Of a stretch of 64,000 nucleotides of DNA, positions 30,614-39,164 are shown piece by piece. Location of the stretch: positions 434,001 through 498,000 of the forward strand of contig NZ_AUXS01000016.1 in the NCBI RefSeq assembly GCF_001625565.1, written 5' to 3'. Each line of letters begins with the position of its first letter. The stretch's first letter is position 1. The translations under genes and the position numbers were made by a program. A model generated the notes under the pieces. That model saw nothing but the letters and a program-made list of their open reading frames with translations. It was not told the DNA's origin and did no database searches. The stretch is from Pseudoalteromonas luteoviolacea NCIMB 1944. Lineage in GTDB: Bacteria > Pseudomonadota > Gammaproteobacteria > Enterobacterales > Alteromonadaceae.

Positions 30614-31601
30614 TTCTCCTATATTAGTACTGGGAAGCAATTCCTTCTCTGGCGCTTCTTTTTGTGCCCATATGCTCTCTCAAGAGCATCAGGTCATAGC
30701 CGCTAGTCGCTCAGAAGAGCCACATACTGCCTTACTGCCTTACAGCTGGCAAAAAAACCGTGACGCACTGGACTTTCATCAGCTTGATTTAAATCATCAC
30801 TTAGATGAAATTATTGCGCTGGTCAAAAAGCACAAGATCAAACACGTATACAATTTTGCAGCGCAAAGCATGGTTGGACAAAGTTGGGATTACCCTGAAC
30901 ATTGGTTCATGACCAATTGTGTTTCTACTATCCAGCTTCACAACCAACTAAGACATATTGACCACTTAGACAGATATATTCATATCTCGACTCCTGAAGT
31001 ATATGGCAGCTGTGAAGGGCTAGTACCAGAGCATAGAAATTACAATCCAAGTACGCCATATGCCGTTTCAAGGGCTGCTGCGGATATGAGCTTACACACC
31101 TTTTTTGACGTGCATCAGTTTCCTGTGCTTTATACCCGTGCGGCAAACGTTTACGGTGAAGGTCAGCAGCTCTATCGCATCATTCCACGCACCATTTTAT
31201 TTGCCTTGTTAGGTAAAGTGCTTCCGCTCCATGGTGGAGGACACTCGACTCGCTCCTTCATCCATATTGACGATGTCTCTCGTGCTACCCAAGCCATTGC
31301 ACAACACGGCCAACTTGGTGATATCTATCACATATCTACCGAGCGAACCATCTCTATTAGAGCGCTGGTTGAGCTACTTTGTGACATGCTACAAGTGCCA
31401 TTTGAACAAGTTTGTGAAGTTACAGAAGACCGCCTCGGCAAAGATGCTGCATATTTGCTTGATGCAAGAAAACTACGTGACGAGTTAAATTGGCAAGATC
31501 AAGTATCGTTAGAAAATGGACTAGAGCGCACAATTGCGTGGGTTCAAAAACACCTTGACGATTTAAAACAACTACCAGATTCATATATTCATAAACCGTG
31601 A
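30606..31601 (+). CDS. NDP-sugar 4,6-dehydratase-like SDR protein with altered catalytic residues
   Basis: 331 residues of the RmlB/GDP-mannose dehydratase type. The start LVLGSNSFSGASF is a variant of the usual nucleotide-binding loop. The active-site triad region reads STPEVYGS (T-P-E where RmlB has T-D-E and GDP-mannose dehydratase T-S-E) and the YxxxK pair reads YAVSR, so the lysine is an arginine. The remainder (TRAANVYGEGQQLYRIIPRTI) is well kept. It may be a specialised subfamily, possibly acting on a heptose nucleotide. Overlaps the SIS gene by 8 bases. Confidence 0.82.
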   Translation: MSNSPILVLGSNSFSGASFCAHMLSQEHQVIAASRSEEPHTALLPYSWQKNRDALDFHQLDLNHHLDEIIALVKKHKIKHVYNFAAQSMVGQSWDYPEHWFMTNCVSTIQLHNQLRHIDHLDRYIHISTPEVYGSCEGLVPEHRNYNPSTPYAVSRAAADMSLHTFFDVHQFPVLYTRAANVYGEGQQLYRIIPRTILFALLGKVLPLHGGGHSTRSFIHIDDVSRATQAIAQHGQLGDIYHISTERTISIRALVELLCDMLQVPFEQVCEVTEDRLGKDAAYLLDARKLRDELNWQDQVSLENGLERTIAWVQKHLDDLKQLPDSYIHKP

Positions 31602-31608
31602 GAACTCT

Positions 31609-32271
31609 ATGCTAGGACAAGAAATAGACCTATTGAAAAACTACCCAAAGTCAAAACGAGACACTAAGGGCAGAGCGAATGTGATCACCGAAGCTGACAG
31701 GGAAATTGCAAGGCAATACGGCAAAGACTTTTTTGATGGCGACCGCACTTATGGCTATGGTGGTTTTAGCTACTTTTCTCGCTTTTGGCAACCGGTTGTT
31801 CCTGACTTAAAAGCACATTTTGGATTGAGCGAGCAAACCAGCTTACTGGATGTTGGCTGTGCCAAAGGCTTTATGTTGTACGACTTACAGCAACTTATCC
31901 CAGGGATAAAACTACATGGTATAGACATTTCTGAGTATGCACTCGAAAATGCCAAAGAAGAAGTGAAGGATATCCTGACTCAAGGAAATGCAAAATCACT
32001 GCCGTTTGACGACAACAGTTTTGACGTTGTGATGTCAATTAACACCATCCACAACTTAGATGAGCAAGAATGTGCGCTTGCGTTAAAGGAAATTGAACGT
32101 GTGAGTCGTGGAAAATCCTTCATCACTGTAGATGCCTATCGCAATGATGAAGAAAAAGAGCGCATGCTCGAGTGGGCCTTGACTGCCAAAACTATCATGC
32201 ATGTTGATGATTGGAAACAATTTTTCCTAGACAACGGCTACACTGGCGATTTTTATTGGTTTATACCTTAA
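31609..32271 (+). CDS. Class I SAM-dependent methyltransferase
   Basis: 220 residues. The SAM-binding motif I is LLDVGCAKGFML (about 79-90), with motif II/post-I LHGIDISEYALENA and a later VVMSINTIHNL, the standard Methyltransf_11/25 pattern. The first 75 residues contain an aromatic, glycine-rich stretch (YGYGGFSYFSRFW) that probably shapes the substrate pocket. 7 bases after the dehydratase-like gene. The likely substrate is a sugar hydroxyl or amine; this is one of four methyltransferases in the island and flanking genes. Confidence 0.85.
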   Translation: MLGQEIDLLKNYPKSKRDTKGRANVITEADREIARQYGKDFFDGDRTYGYGGFSYFSRFWQPVVPDLKAHFGLSEQTSLLDVGCAKGFMLYDLQQLIPGIKLHGIDISEYALENAKEEVKDILTQGNAKSLPFDDNSFDVVMSINTIHNLDEQECALALKEIERVSRGKSFITVDAYRNDEEKERMLEWALTAKTIMHVDDWKQFFLDNGYTGDFYWFIP

Positions 32272-32307
32272 ATACGCACTCAACAAATACCTAGCAGGAG
32301 AATGACC

Positions 32308-33774
32308 ATGCAAAACTTACTCCTTGGAAATATCCCAAGTCATGAGCGCCTTAACTTAGCGTTGCCTCATTACAACCTCATTGACAACTTAGACAAAAGC
32401 TTTGTCACGTTTGGCAGTTGTTTTGCCTCCTCAGTGAGTAGAGGGCTCTGGCGGCTAGGGTTTGACACTTATTTTTCTGAAGAAGAGAGCTTTCACTACT
32501 CACCAAATTCGATTAAACAATATTTTGAGCAGCTTTCTTCTTCAGCAAAAGATTTAGAAGATTATGTCGTCCCACTGGAGGATGGCAAGTTTAAATCTGT
32601 TGCGACACGGTATGTATCAGAGCCCGGCCAAAGCCTTGAGTCATTTTGTTCGTTTCTAAAAAACTCTAATCAACAAATGAAGCAGCGTATTGAAAAGGCT
32701 GACTTTATTGTACTTACTTTGGGCAATGCTACCTATCAAAAACTGAAAACTTCAGGCCTGACACTATGCCATGGTGGTGGATTACCAACCGATTTATATG
32801 AAGTCATTAAGAGCCCGTATGAAGAAGTACTCGGTGACCTAACTTCATGCTTAAAGCAATTGAAAGCGTTCAATGCATCTTGTCAGGTTATTCTCACTGT
32901 ATCTCCACAGAGGTACGGTTGGTTGATGAATGCAAACTTGTCTACTGGCATTAACGAAATTTTAGATTTAGATAAAACGGCAGCCACTAATTGGCTATTA
33001 AATAGCAATATTGATAAAGCTAAGCTAAGGCTTGCTATCGACTCCATGATCGAAAGCAATTCTGTCGAGCACATGCATTATTTCCCTTCATTTGAAATCG
33101 TTATGGATGAGCTCAGAGATTACGAGGGCTTTAACCATGACGTTAAAGATTTAATGCACGTTAACATGCCAAATACGCCCAACTTCGTTATTAATAAGTT
33201 TTTAAACTCATTTTGTGATGAGCAGCTTAGAGAAGTATTAGCTTTCTTTAGAACAACACTCGATATTCTGATTGATATCTATCCGTCACGTCTAAAGAAA
33301 ATGAGCAGTGAACAGGCAAAAAAATACATTGAAGATAAGCTGCCAATCATCTCAAAATATGTTGATGCAGTGCAGTGTGACAAGCTCGCTGGTTATGTTC
33401 TCAGAGGCATGATGATTGCTTTTCCTACCATCACCGCAGAGACTATTACAGCGCATAAATTGAAAAATCTTGAATCGTATTTGTCAGATCCGATGAAAGA
33501 CAAGATATCACAGATAGCCGCATTACAATCCGAAAGCATATGCGTGATTGGCAATACTCAAGACTTAGATACGCTGTGCAAGTCGTCAGCGCTGTTAAAT
33601 AAAAATGTAACGCGTATTCTTACCACCAACCAAGATGATAAGCTCTGGGGCATCCCTGTGGAGAGTGTAACTCCTGATACCCACATAGAAGAACAAGTTG
33701 TCTTAGTACTGGATGGCAACCTGCAACACCAACTTGAAGAGCAAGGTAAGTTACGCGCGAAGGTAATGATATAA
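32308..33774 (+). CDS. GSCFA-domain protein (SGNH-like hydrolase/acyltransferase family)
   Basis: 488 residues from the ATG at 32308, seven bases after an AGGAG; the ATG at 32302 is too close to it. The family motif GSCFA is at residues 36-40, with the later stretches LTLGNATYQ, SPQRYGW and FPSFEIVMDELRDYEGF that recur in GSCFA proteins. These are related to SGNH/GDSL enzymes with the serine in the first block. The last 100 residues (about 395-488) form a separate alpha/beta region. GSCFA proteins are little characterised and often found in polysaccharide loci. A sugar O-acyl transfer or hydrolysis role is inference. Overlaps the next gene by 1 base. Confidence 0.8.
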   Translation: MQNLLLGNIPSHERLNLALPHYNLIDNLDKSFVTFGSCFASSVSRGLWRLGFDTYFSEEESFHYSPNSIKQYFEQLSSSAKDLEDYVVPLEDGKFKSVATRYVSEPGQSLESFCSFLKNSNQQMKQRIEKADFIVLTLGNATYQKLKTSGLTLCHGGGLPTDLYEVIKSPYEEVLGDLTSCLKQLKAFNASCQVILTVSPQRYGWLMNANLSTGINEILDLDKTAATNWLLNSNIDKAKLRLAIDSMIESNSVEHMHYFPSFEIVMDELRDYEGFNHDVKDLMHVNMPNTPNFVINKFLNSFCDEQLREVLAFFRTTLDILIDIYPSRLKKMSSEQAKKYIEDKLPIISKYVDAVQCDKLAGYVLRGMMIAFPTITAETITAHKLKNLESYLSDPMKDKISQIAALQSESICVIGNTQDLDTLCKSSALLNKNVTRILTTNQDDKLWGIPVESVTPDTHIEEQVVLVLDGNLQHQLEEQGKLRAKVMI

Positions 33775-34574
33775 TGAAGTACACCGAAACCGCATCACAA
33801 ATTAGACATACACTGTGTGATGTTTCTAGCAAGACAAAAACGCCCCACCTTGGGAGCTGCCTATCGTGTGTTGATATCTTGGTAGCTCTATATTGGGAGA
33901 TCATGAATATAGATCCAAAGGCACCGACAATGCCTGATAGAGATTATTTTTTGCTCGGCAAAGGCCATGCAGCCAGTGCGTTGTACACCACTCTGGCCTA
34001 TCGAGGTTATTTTTCTATAGAGTCTCTATATCAGCATGGTCAAACCAATAGTCAATTTGAAGAACACCCAGGCATTCACGCGCCTGCCGGTGTCGAAACC
34101 GTATCAGGCTCATTGGGCCACGCACTTTCTCTGGCTGCAGGTATGGCTCTGAGCACCCGTCTAAGTGGGAAAGAAAATCGCTTTTTCACACTACTTGGTG
34201 ACGGTGAACTGAACGAAGGAACTATCTGGGAAGCCGCGATGTTTGCCGGGGGGAAAAAATTGAGCAACCTTGTTGCCATTGTCGACTTCAACAAACTTCA
34301 AGGTACGGGTGAAAGTTGTGAGATCATGCACTTAGAGCCATTAGAAGACAAATGGTCGGCTTTCGGGTGGCACACAATTCGAGTTGATGGCCATGATATA
34401 GCGGCGCTGATCAGCGCTCTTGCAGAAGCAGGCAAGCACGATAAACCGACCTGTATTATCGCCGATACGGTGAAAGGTAAAGGGATTTCCTTTATGGAAA
34501 ATGACAATAACTGGCACTATCGGATCCCCAAAGCAGAAGAAGTAGAGAAAGCAAAGCAGGAGTTATCAGTCTGA
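33774..34574 (+). CDS. Transketolase-like subunit, N-terminal (ThDP-binding) half
   Basis: 266 residues. This is the pyrophosphate-binding half of a split transketolase: GKGHAASALY, SGSLGHALSLAAGMA, and the ThDP-Mg motif GDGELNEG (142-149) followed by N173 in DFNKLQGTG. Its partner is the next gene, joined by a 1-base TGATG overlap. Transketolases move a two-carbon ketol unit between sugars. A dedicated pair inside a sugar-nucleotide operon suggests either supply of an unusual ketose phosphate or transfer of a C2 unit to make a branched sugar; the sequence does not decide. Confidence 0.9.
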   Translation: MKYTETASQIRHTLCDVSSKTKTPHLGSCLSCVDILVALYWEIMNIDPKAPTMPDRDYFLLGKGHAASALYTTLAYRGYFSIESLYQHGQTNSQFEEHPGIHAPAGVETVSGSLGHALSLAAGMALSTRLSGKENRFFTLLGDGELNEGTIWEAAMFAGGKKLSNLVAIVDFNKLQGTGESCEIMHLEPLEDKWSAFGWHTIRVDGHDIAALISALAEAGKHDKPTCIIADTVKGKGISFMENDNNWHYRIPKAEEVEKAKQELSV

Positions 34575-35494
34575 TGAGAAATGCATTCGCCAAAGTATTA
34601 ACGGAACTTGCAAAACAAGACAGCCGACTCTTATTGTATTACGCTGATATTGGCAACCGTCTGTTCAATCCGCTAAAAGAATTTGCCGCCGACAGAGCTA
34701 TAAATGCGGGTATTGCCGAAGCGAATATGGCTTCTATGGCAGCTGGCAGTGCCATGATGGGGCACAAACCTTTTATTTATACAATTACTCCTTTTACCAC
34801 TGCCAGAAACTTTGAACAAATAAAAATAGATATCGCTTATCAAAATCAGCCTGTCATTATCGTTGGCACCGGTTCTGGTTTGTCATACGCTAATTTGGGA
34901 CCAACCCATCATTCGTTTGAAGATATTGCCTTAATGCGTTCGCTTCCCAATATGAATATAGTCTGCCCTGCAGATGCGGACGAACTTGAAATATTAATGC
35001 CACAGCTAATTGCGCTTAATAAACCCTGCTATTTTAGGATAGGTAAAAAGAACGAGCCACAGGTTCACCCAAGTCGCCCAGAATTGAAATTTGGCAAAGC
35101 ACATGTCATGCATCAAGGTGAACAAATCGCGATCATAGCAACTGGTACGATTATGCCATTAGGACAAGCGCTTTATGGCAAATTGGCTGAGTGTGGGCTT
35201 TCACCAGAGCTGGTCAGCTTACATACAGTAAAACCGCTCGATAAAGAATATTTGAATGGCTGTATGAGCCGCTTTAAGCATGTGATCACACTTGAGGAGC
35301 ACAATGTAAATGGGGGTATGGGCAGCGCGGTACTAGAATATTTTAACGATCAAAATCACCAAATAGCGGTGCATCGATTCGGGATCCCTGATCATTTTAT
35401 TGACCAAGTGCACAGCCCTGACGATGCAAGAGAAAAAGCAGGGCTAACGCTCGACGCTATTTCAAAAAGCCTGACCGAGCGAGGCGTTTTATGA
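34574..35494 (+). CDS. Transketolase-like subunit, C-terminal (pyrimidine-binding) half
   Basis: 306 residues. It has the pyrimidine-binding domain (AINAGIAEANMASMAAGSA, with the conserved Glu that activates ThDP in AEANM), the SGLSYANLGPTHHSFEDIA stretch, and the transketolase C-terminal domain (about 185-300). It completes the ThDP enzyme begun by the preceding gene. Both halves are intact, so the enzyme is expected to be active. Overlaps the HAD gene by 4 bases. Confidence 0.9.
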   Translation: MRNAFAKVLTELAKQDSRLLLYYADIGNRLFNPLKEFAADRAINAGIAEANMASMAAGSAMMGHKPFIYTITPFTTARNFEQIKIDIAYQNQPVIIVGTGSGLSYANLGPTHHSFEDIALMRSLPNMNIVCPADADELEILMPQLIALNKPCYFRIGKKNEPQVHPSRPELKFGKAHVMHQGEQIAIIATGTIMPLGQALYGKLAECGLSPELVSLHTVKPLDKEYLNGCMSRFKHVITLEEHNVNGGMGSAVLEYFNDQNHQIAVHRFGIPDHFIDQVHSPDDAREKAGLTLDAISKSLTERGVL

Positions 35495-36087
35495 TCATTG
35501 GCGTTGATTTCGATAATACAATAGCAAACTACACTGGCGTATTTTACCAAGTTGCGCTCGATCTCGGGTGGATCCCAAAACAGACAGGGAAATCCAAACA
35601 GGAGGTGAAACAGTATTTCATTTCACAAGACAACGAAAAAAAATGGACCGAGCTACAAGGCATTGTCTACGGAAAAGAAATTTCAAATGCCAAGCCTTAC
35701 CCTGAGAGCCTCACCCATTTAAAAGCGTTAAAGGCACAAGGGCATCAACTAAAATTAATATCACACAAAACCAAGTACCCTATCATTGGTGATAAAGTCA
35801 ATTTTCACGATGCGGCCAAAGGGTGGCTTGAAACACATGGTTTTGTCAATTGCCCCAATGCCCCTTTTGATCCGGAACAGGTTTTTTTTAATGAAACCAA
35901 AGATAAGAAGGTCATGTTAATTGAATCGTTAGCATGTGACTTCTTTATTGATGACTTAGAAAGCATACTACTACACAAACATTTTCCCGCTGCGTGCAAA
36001 GGCATCCTATTCTCACCCGATAAAGTGAGTCAATCACCTCATTTGCAAGCCCAAGCATGGACACAAATTCCAGCACTCATTGTATGA
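35491..36087 (+). CDS. HAD-superfamily phosphatase-like protein
   Basis: 198 residues. HAD motif I is GVDFDNTIANY (nucleophile D6, acid/base D8, T10); motif II is LKLISHKTK, and motif IV acidic residues are in FFIDDLESI. A 60-residue cap follows motif I. It probably dephosphorylates a sugar phosphate made in this operon (for example a heptose bisphosphate, the GmhB step), but it is not close to GmhB in sequence, so that is only inferred from neighbours. Overlaps by 4 bases at both ends. Confidence 0.75.
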   Translation: MIIGVDFDNTIANYTGVFYQVALDLGWIPKQTGKSKQEVKQYFISQDNEKKWTELQGIVYGKEISNAKPYPESLTHLKALKAQGHQLKLISHKTKYPIIGDKVNFHDAAKGWLETHGFVNCPNAPFDPEQVFFNETKDKKVMLIESLACDFFIDDLESILLHKHFPAACKGILFSPDKVSQSPHLQAQAWTQIPALIV

Positions 36088-37088
36088 TTGAGACCAGTAT
36101 CCTCAAATGGCTACAGGAAGTAGTCAACAACGAGCAGGTTTTGCTTACCCCGATTAATGGGGGCGCAAACAATCAAGGTTTTCGTGTCAGTTCAGGAACG
36201 GAGCAATTCTTTTTAAAGTGCTTTGAACCGCACAATAGCCGCTCACTGTCTAAATTGCGTAATGAATACGCCTTTGCGAGCCACTTATGCAAAGCTGAAA
36301 TACACAATATTGGTAAACCCATTGCGTACAGTGAGGAATTGAAGGTATCGTTATTCTCATTTATTGATGGCCAGACAATTTCCAAATTAACGGCGAGTCA
36401 CATAGATGCAGCCTTAGCCTTTATCGAAGTAATTAATACTCCGGCAATCTTTGATGAATCTCTGCCAGTGGCCAGCGAAAGCCCTGCGACCTTATATGGG
36501 TTTGTTGACATTATAGACAAACGACTCGAGAGGTTTGCTCAACTGAGCTTAAATGACAATCATCAGTTACAATCGTTGCTTCAAGCCATTGCATCTCGCA
36601 CCCGGCAAATCGCAGAGACTGTTGAGCCTAGCTGGCATGAGCCGTTGCAAAAAACAATCCTCTCACCTTCGGATTTTGGATTTCACAATGCAATTGAAAC
36701 ATCCTCTGATATATATTTTATCGATTTTGAGTATGCTGGCCGTGACACTGTTTGGAAACTGTTAAGCGATTTTTTTGCTCAGCCTGCAATACCAGTCCCT
36801 TTGGAAAATATCACGCGCTTTTTGCAAAGCGCTGTATTTTCACAAATAAGCCAACGAAGGCAAGAATTTGTCACAATTTACGAGCTAACATTGATGAAGT
36901 GGTGTTTGATCATGCTCAACGAGTTTATTCCTGTCATTGAACAGCGAAGGCGATTTTCATGGAACAATTCTTGCTTGAACATAAACAATGATGTGCTCAG
37001 TCAAAAAAAACAGAGTCAGCTTGAAAAAAGTATGCGCTACTTTGCACATATACCTGAAAAGATTAAAACTTTAGATAAATATCTATGA
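36084..37088 (+). CDS. Phosphotransferase-family kinase (APH/choline-kinase fold)
   Basis: 334 residues from the ATG at 36084, which overlaps the preceding stop as ATGA. The fold features are a glycine-rich loop (INGGANNQGFRV, 25-35), a likely ATP-binding lysine in QFFLKCF (K45), the catalytic loop SPSDFGFHNAI (Brenner-type D...HN) and the metal-binding FIDFEYAGRDT. The substrate is probably a sugar or small alcohol or amine of this pathway. Despite the family name there is no reason to call it an antibiotic-resistance gene. Overlaps the next gene by 4 bases. Confidence 0.78.
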   Translation: MIETSILKWLQEVVNNEQVLLTPINGGANNQGFRVSSGTEQFFLKCFEPHNSRSLSKLRNEYAFASHLCKAEIHNIGKPIAYSEELKVSLFSFIDGQTISKLTASHIDAALAFIEVINTPAIFDESLPVASESPATLYGFVDIIDKRLERFAQLSLNDNHQLQSLLQAIASRTRQIAETVEPSWHEPLQKTILSPSDFGFHNAIETSSDIYFIDFEYAGRDTVWKLLSDFFAQPAIPVPLENITRFLQSAVFSQISQRRQEFVTIYELTLMKWCLIMLNEFIPVIEQRRRFSWNNSCLNINNDVLSQKKQSQLEKSMRYFAHIPEKIKTLDKYL

Positions 37089-38137
37089 AAAAACATATGA
37101 AAGCCGCCGTGCTTTTTGAAACCGGCAAACCTTTAAAATTGATTTCAAATATTAAAGTACCCGCACTCACAGCCGGACAAGTACGCGTCGAGATCCTTTA
37201 CAGTGGATTGTGCCACTCCCAATTGATGGAAGTAAAAGGCGGCAGAGGCGAGGACAAATACTTACCTCACTTACTTGGTCATGAGGGCGTAGGTTTTGTC
37301 ACCGAGGTGGGTGAAGGTGTCACAAAGGTAGCAGTAGGTGACAAAGTCATTATTGGTTGGATCAAAGGCCAAGGACTAGATGCACCCGGGGGGAAATACC
37401 CCCATGAAGACTACCTAATTAACTCTGGCAGTGCCACCACACTGACAGAACAATCCATTGTCGCTGAGAACCGCTTGGTAAAACTACCGGAGGGCTTTCC
37501 CGAAAAACTCGCAGTACTATTGGGGTGCGCTCTGCCAACAGGACTTGGATTGGTATTTAATGAATTAAAACCACTTCCAAATAAGACCATCGCTGTTTTC
37601 GGCCTAGGAGGCATAGGTCTAAGTGCGTTACTAGCGGCGAAATTGAGTCAGCCTACCAAGTTAATTGCCATTGATGTAAACCCAGATAAACTGGCACTTG
37701 CGAAACAACTTGGTGCGACACATTGCATCAACTCTTTAGAAGTTGATCCTGTCACCGAAATATACCGTCTCACTGAACAACAAGGTGTAGATTACAGCTT
37801 GGAAGCTGGCGGCACTACACAAACGATTGAGCAGGCTTTTGAAAGCGTTCGCGATGGCGGCGGCCAATGTATATTTGCATCTCATCCAAGTGACGACTTA
37901 AAAATACAATTAGAGCCGCATGCATTCCACCGCGGAAAGTCGATCCGAGGAAGTTGGGGAGGTGGCGCTCAACCTGATAAAGATATTCCGCTTTTTGCCG
38001 ATATGTACTTTGAAGGAAGGTTAAACCTAGAGCCTCTGATCAGCAAGGAATACACGCTAGACGAAATCAATGAGGCAATTGACGATCTCGACAATAAAAA
38101 AATCGTCAGAGCTTTGATTAAAGTCACGCAAAGGTAA
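37085..38137 (+). CDS. Zinc-dependent medium-chain alcohol dehydrogenase
   Basis: 350 residues, MDR family. The catalytic zinc ligands are visible: C43 (GLCHSQ), H66/E67 (GHEGVGFVTEVG) and C148 (LGCALPTGLG). The NAD-binding loop is FGLGGIGLSALLAA at about 173. The four-cysteine structural-zinc lobe that usually lies near residue 95-110 is absent; that segment reads GQGLDAPGGKYPHEDY. It would oxidise or reduce an alcohol or sugar alcohol of the pathway. Overlaps the kinase-like gene by 4 bases and is 4 bases before the radical SAM gene. Confidence 0.88.
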   Translation: MKKHMKAAVLFETGKPLKLISNIKVPALTAGQVRVEILYSGLCHSQLMEVKGGRGEDKYLPHLLGHEGVGFVTEVGEGVTKVAVGDKVIIGWIKGQGLDAPGGKYPHEDYLINSGSATTLTEQSIVAENRLVKLPEGFPEKLAVLLGCALPTGLGLVFNELKPLPNKTIAVFGLGGIGLSALLAAKLSQPTKLIAIDVNPDKLALAKQLGATHCINSLEVDPVTEIYRLTEQQGVDYSLEAGGTTQTIEQAFESVRDGGGQCIFASHPSDDLKIQLEPHAFHRGKSIRGSWGGGAQPDKDIPLFADMYFEGRLNLEPLISKEYTLDEINEAIDDLDNKKIVRALIKVTQR

Positions 38138-38141
38138 TTCT

Positions 38142-39161
38142 ATGAGTGAGAAAAAAATTCCGGTGCCCCATTTACCGCCTAGGTTATTGATGGATCTGTA
38201 TACTGATTGTAACTTGAAGTGTCCGATGTGCATTGTTCACGGGCAACCAGATGCACCAGAATTAAAGGGGATGCTGAAAAAGAGCATGACATTGGCAAAC
38301 GCCAAGAAAATTCTCGATGAAGCGATGCCTGCAGCACCCGCTGTTGGCCCCACGCTGTGGAGCGAGCCATTGATGAGCAAAGATATACTCATTCATCTCA
38401 AAAGTATGAAAATGAGAAATATGAATATATCCATGAACACAAATGGCTTATTGATGAACAAAAAAATGTCAAAAGCCCTCATTGAGATTGGTGTCGATAG
38501 TATTACTGTGAGTGTTGATGCCACGACACCGGATGTCTTAGAACAAGTTCGAGGCATTAAGAACCTAGATAAAATCAAAAATAATCTATTTACTCTGTTA
38601 GAGCTACGTGGCGAACACTCATTACCGCGGATCGGGGTTTCTTTGACTAAGCAAGATTGTAACCTACATCAGGTTGATGAATTTGTTGATTATTGGGTCG
38701 ACATTGTCGATTTTGTTCGCATTGGTGAGATCTTTGAAGAAGGTACTTTTCCTAATGTGTCAGTAGATCATAGCCAACGTAAGCCCTGTCCAGAAATTTA
38801 CTCGACGATGCCAATTCATACCGATGGCGATGTATCACTTTGCTGCCTTGATGGTTTCAAAGACCAGATCGTCGGCAATGTACTGGAAGACGGTGTATCG
38901 GGTGTTTGGAATGGTGATAAACTTAACGAAATCAGACACTACCATGAAACAGGTCAATGGGATAAAGTGCCATTCTGTAAATCATGCGAGCGCTGGTCTT
39001 CTTCAGATTACACCGAAGAAGTCATAGGAGAAGTCTTGATCAGACGCTCTACAGAATATACTTTCTATAACGATATCCATAAGCTAAACAACTGGCGTGA
39101 AAATTGTCGGCATGAAAGGGAACAGCAATCCCAACAAATAAATATAAAAATGGTGGATTAA
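38142..39161 (+). CDS. Radical SAM/SPASM-domain protein
   Basis: 339 residues. The radical SAM cluster motif CxxxCxxC is C23, C27 and C30 in YTDCNLKCPMC. The C-terminal SPASM-like region has further cysteines (KPCPEIYSTMP, GDVSLCCLDGF, VPFCKSCERW) able to bind an auxiliary Fe-S cluster, with the usual DGDVSLCC and GNV patterns. Such enzymes oxidise, epimerise or rearrange sugars and peptides by radical chemistry. In this operon a radical sugar dehydrogenation, deoxygenation or epimerisation is plausible; the substrate is unknown. Next to the zinc alcohol dehydrogenase and formyltransferase. Confidence 0.9.
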   Translation: MSEKKIPVPHLPPRLLMDLYTDCNLKCPMCIVHGQPDAPELKGMLKKSMTLANAKKILDEAMPAAPAVGPTLWSEPLMSKDILIHLKSMKMRNMNISMNTNGLLMNKKMSKALIEIGVDSITVSVDATTPDVLEQVRGIKNLDKIKNNLFTLLELRGEHSLPRIGVSLTKQDCNLHQVDEFVDYWVDIVDFVRIGEIFEEGTFPNVSVDHSQRKPCPEIYSTMPIHTDGDVSLCCLDGFKDQIVGNVLEDGVSGVWNGDKLNEIRHYHETGQWDKVPFCKSCERWSSSDYTEEVIGEVLIRRSTEYTFYNDIHKLNNWRENCRHEREQQSQQINIKMVD

Positions 39162-39164
39162 CTA

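Noticed and set aside
36084..37088. Aminoglycoside phosphotransferase resistance gene
   Set aside because: Only the kinase fold is shared; the gene is translationally coupled to sugar-pathway genes.
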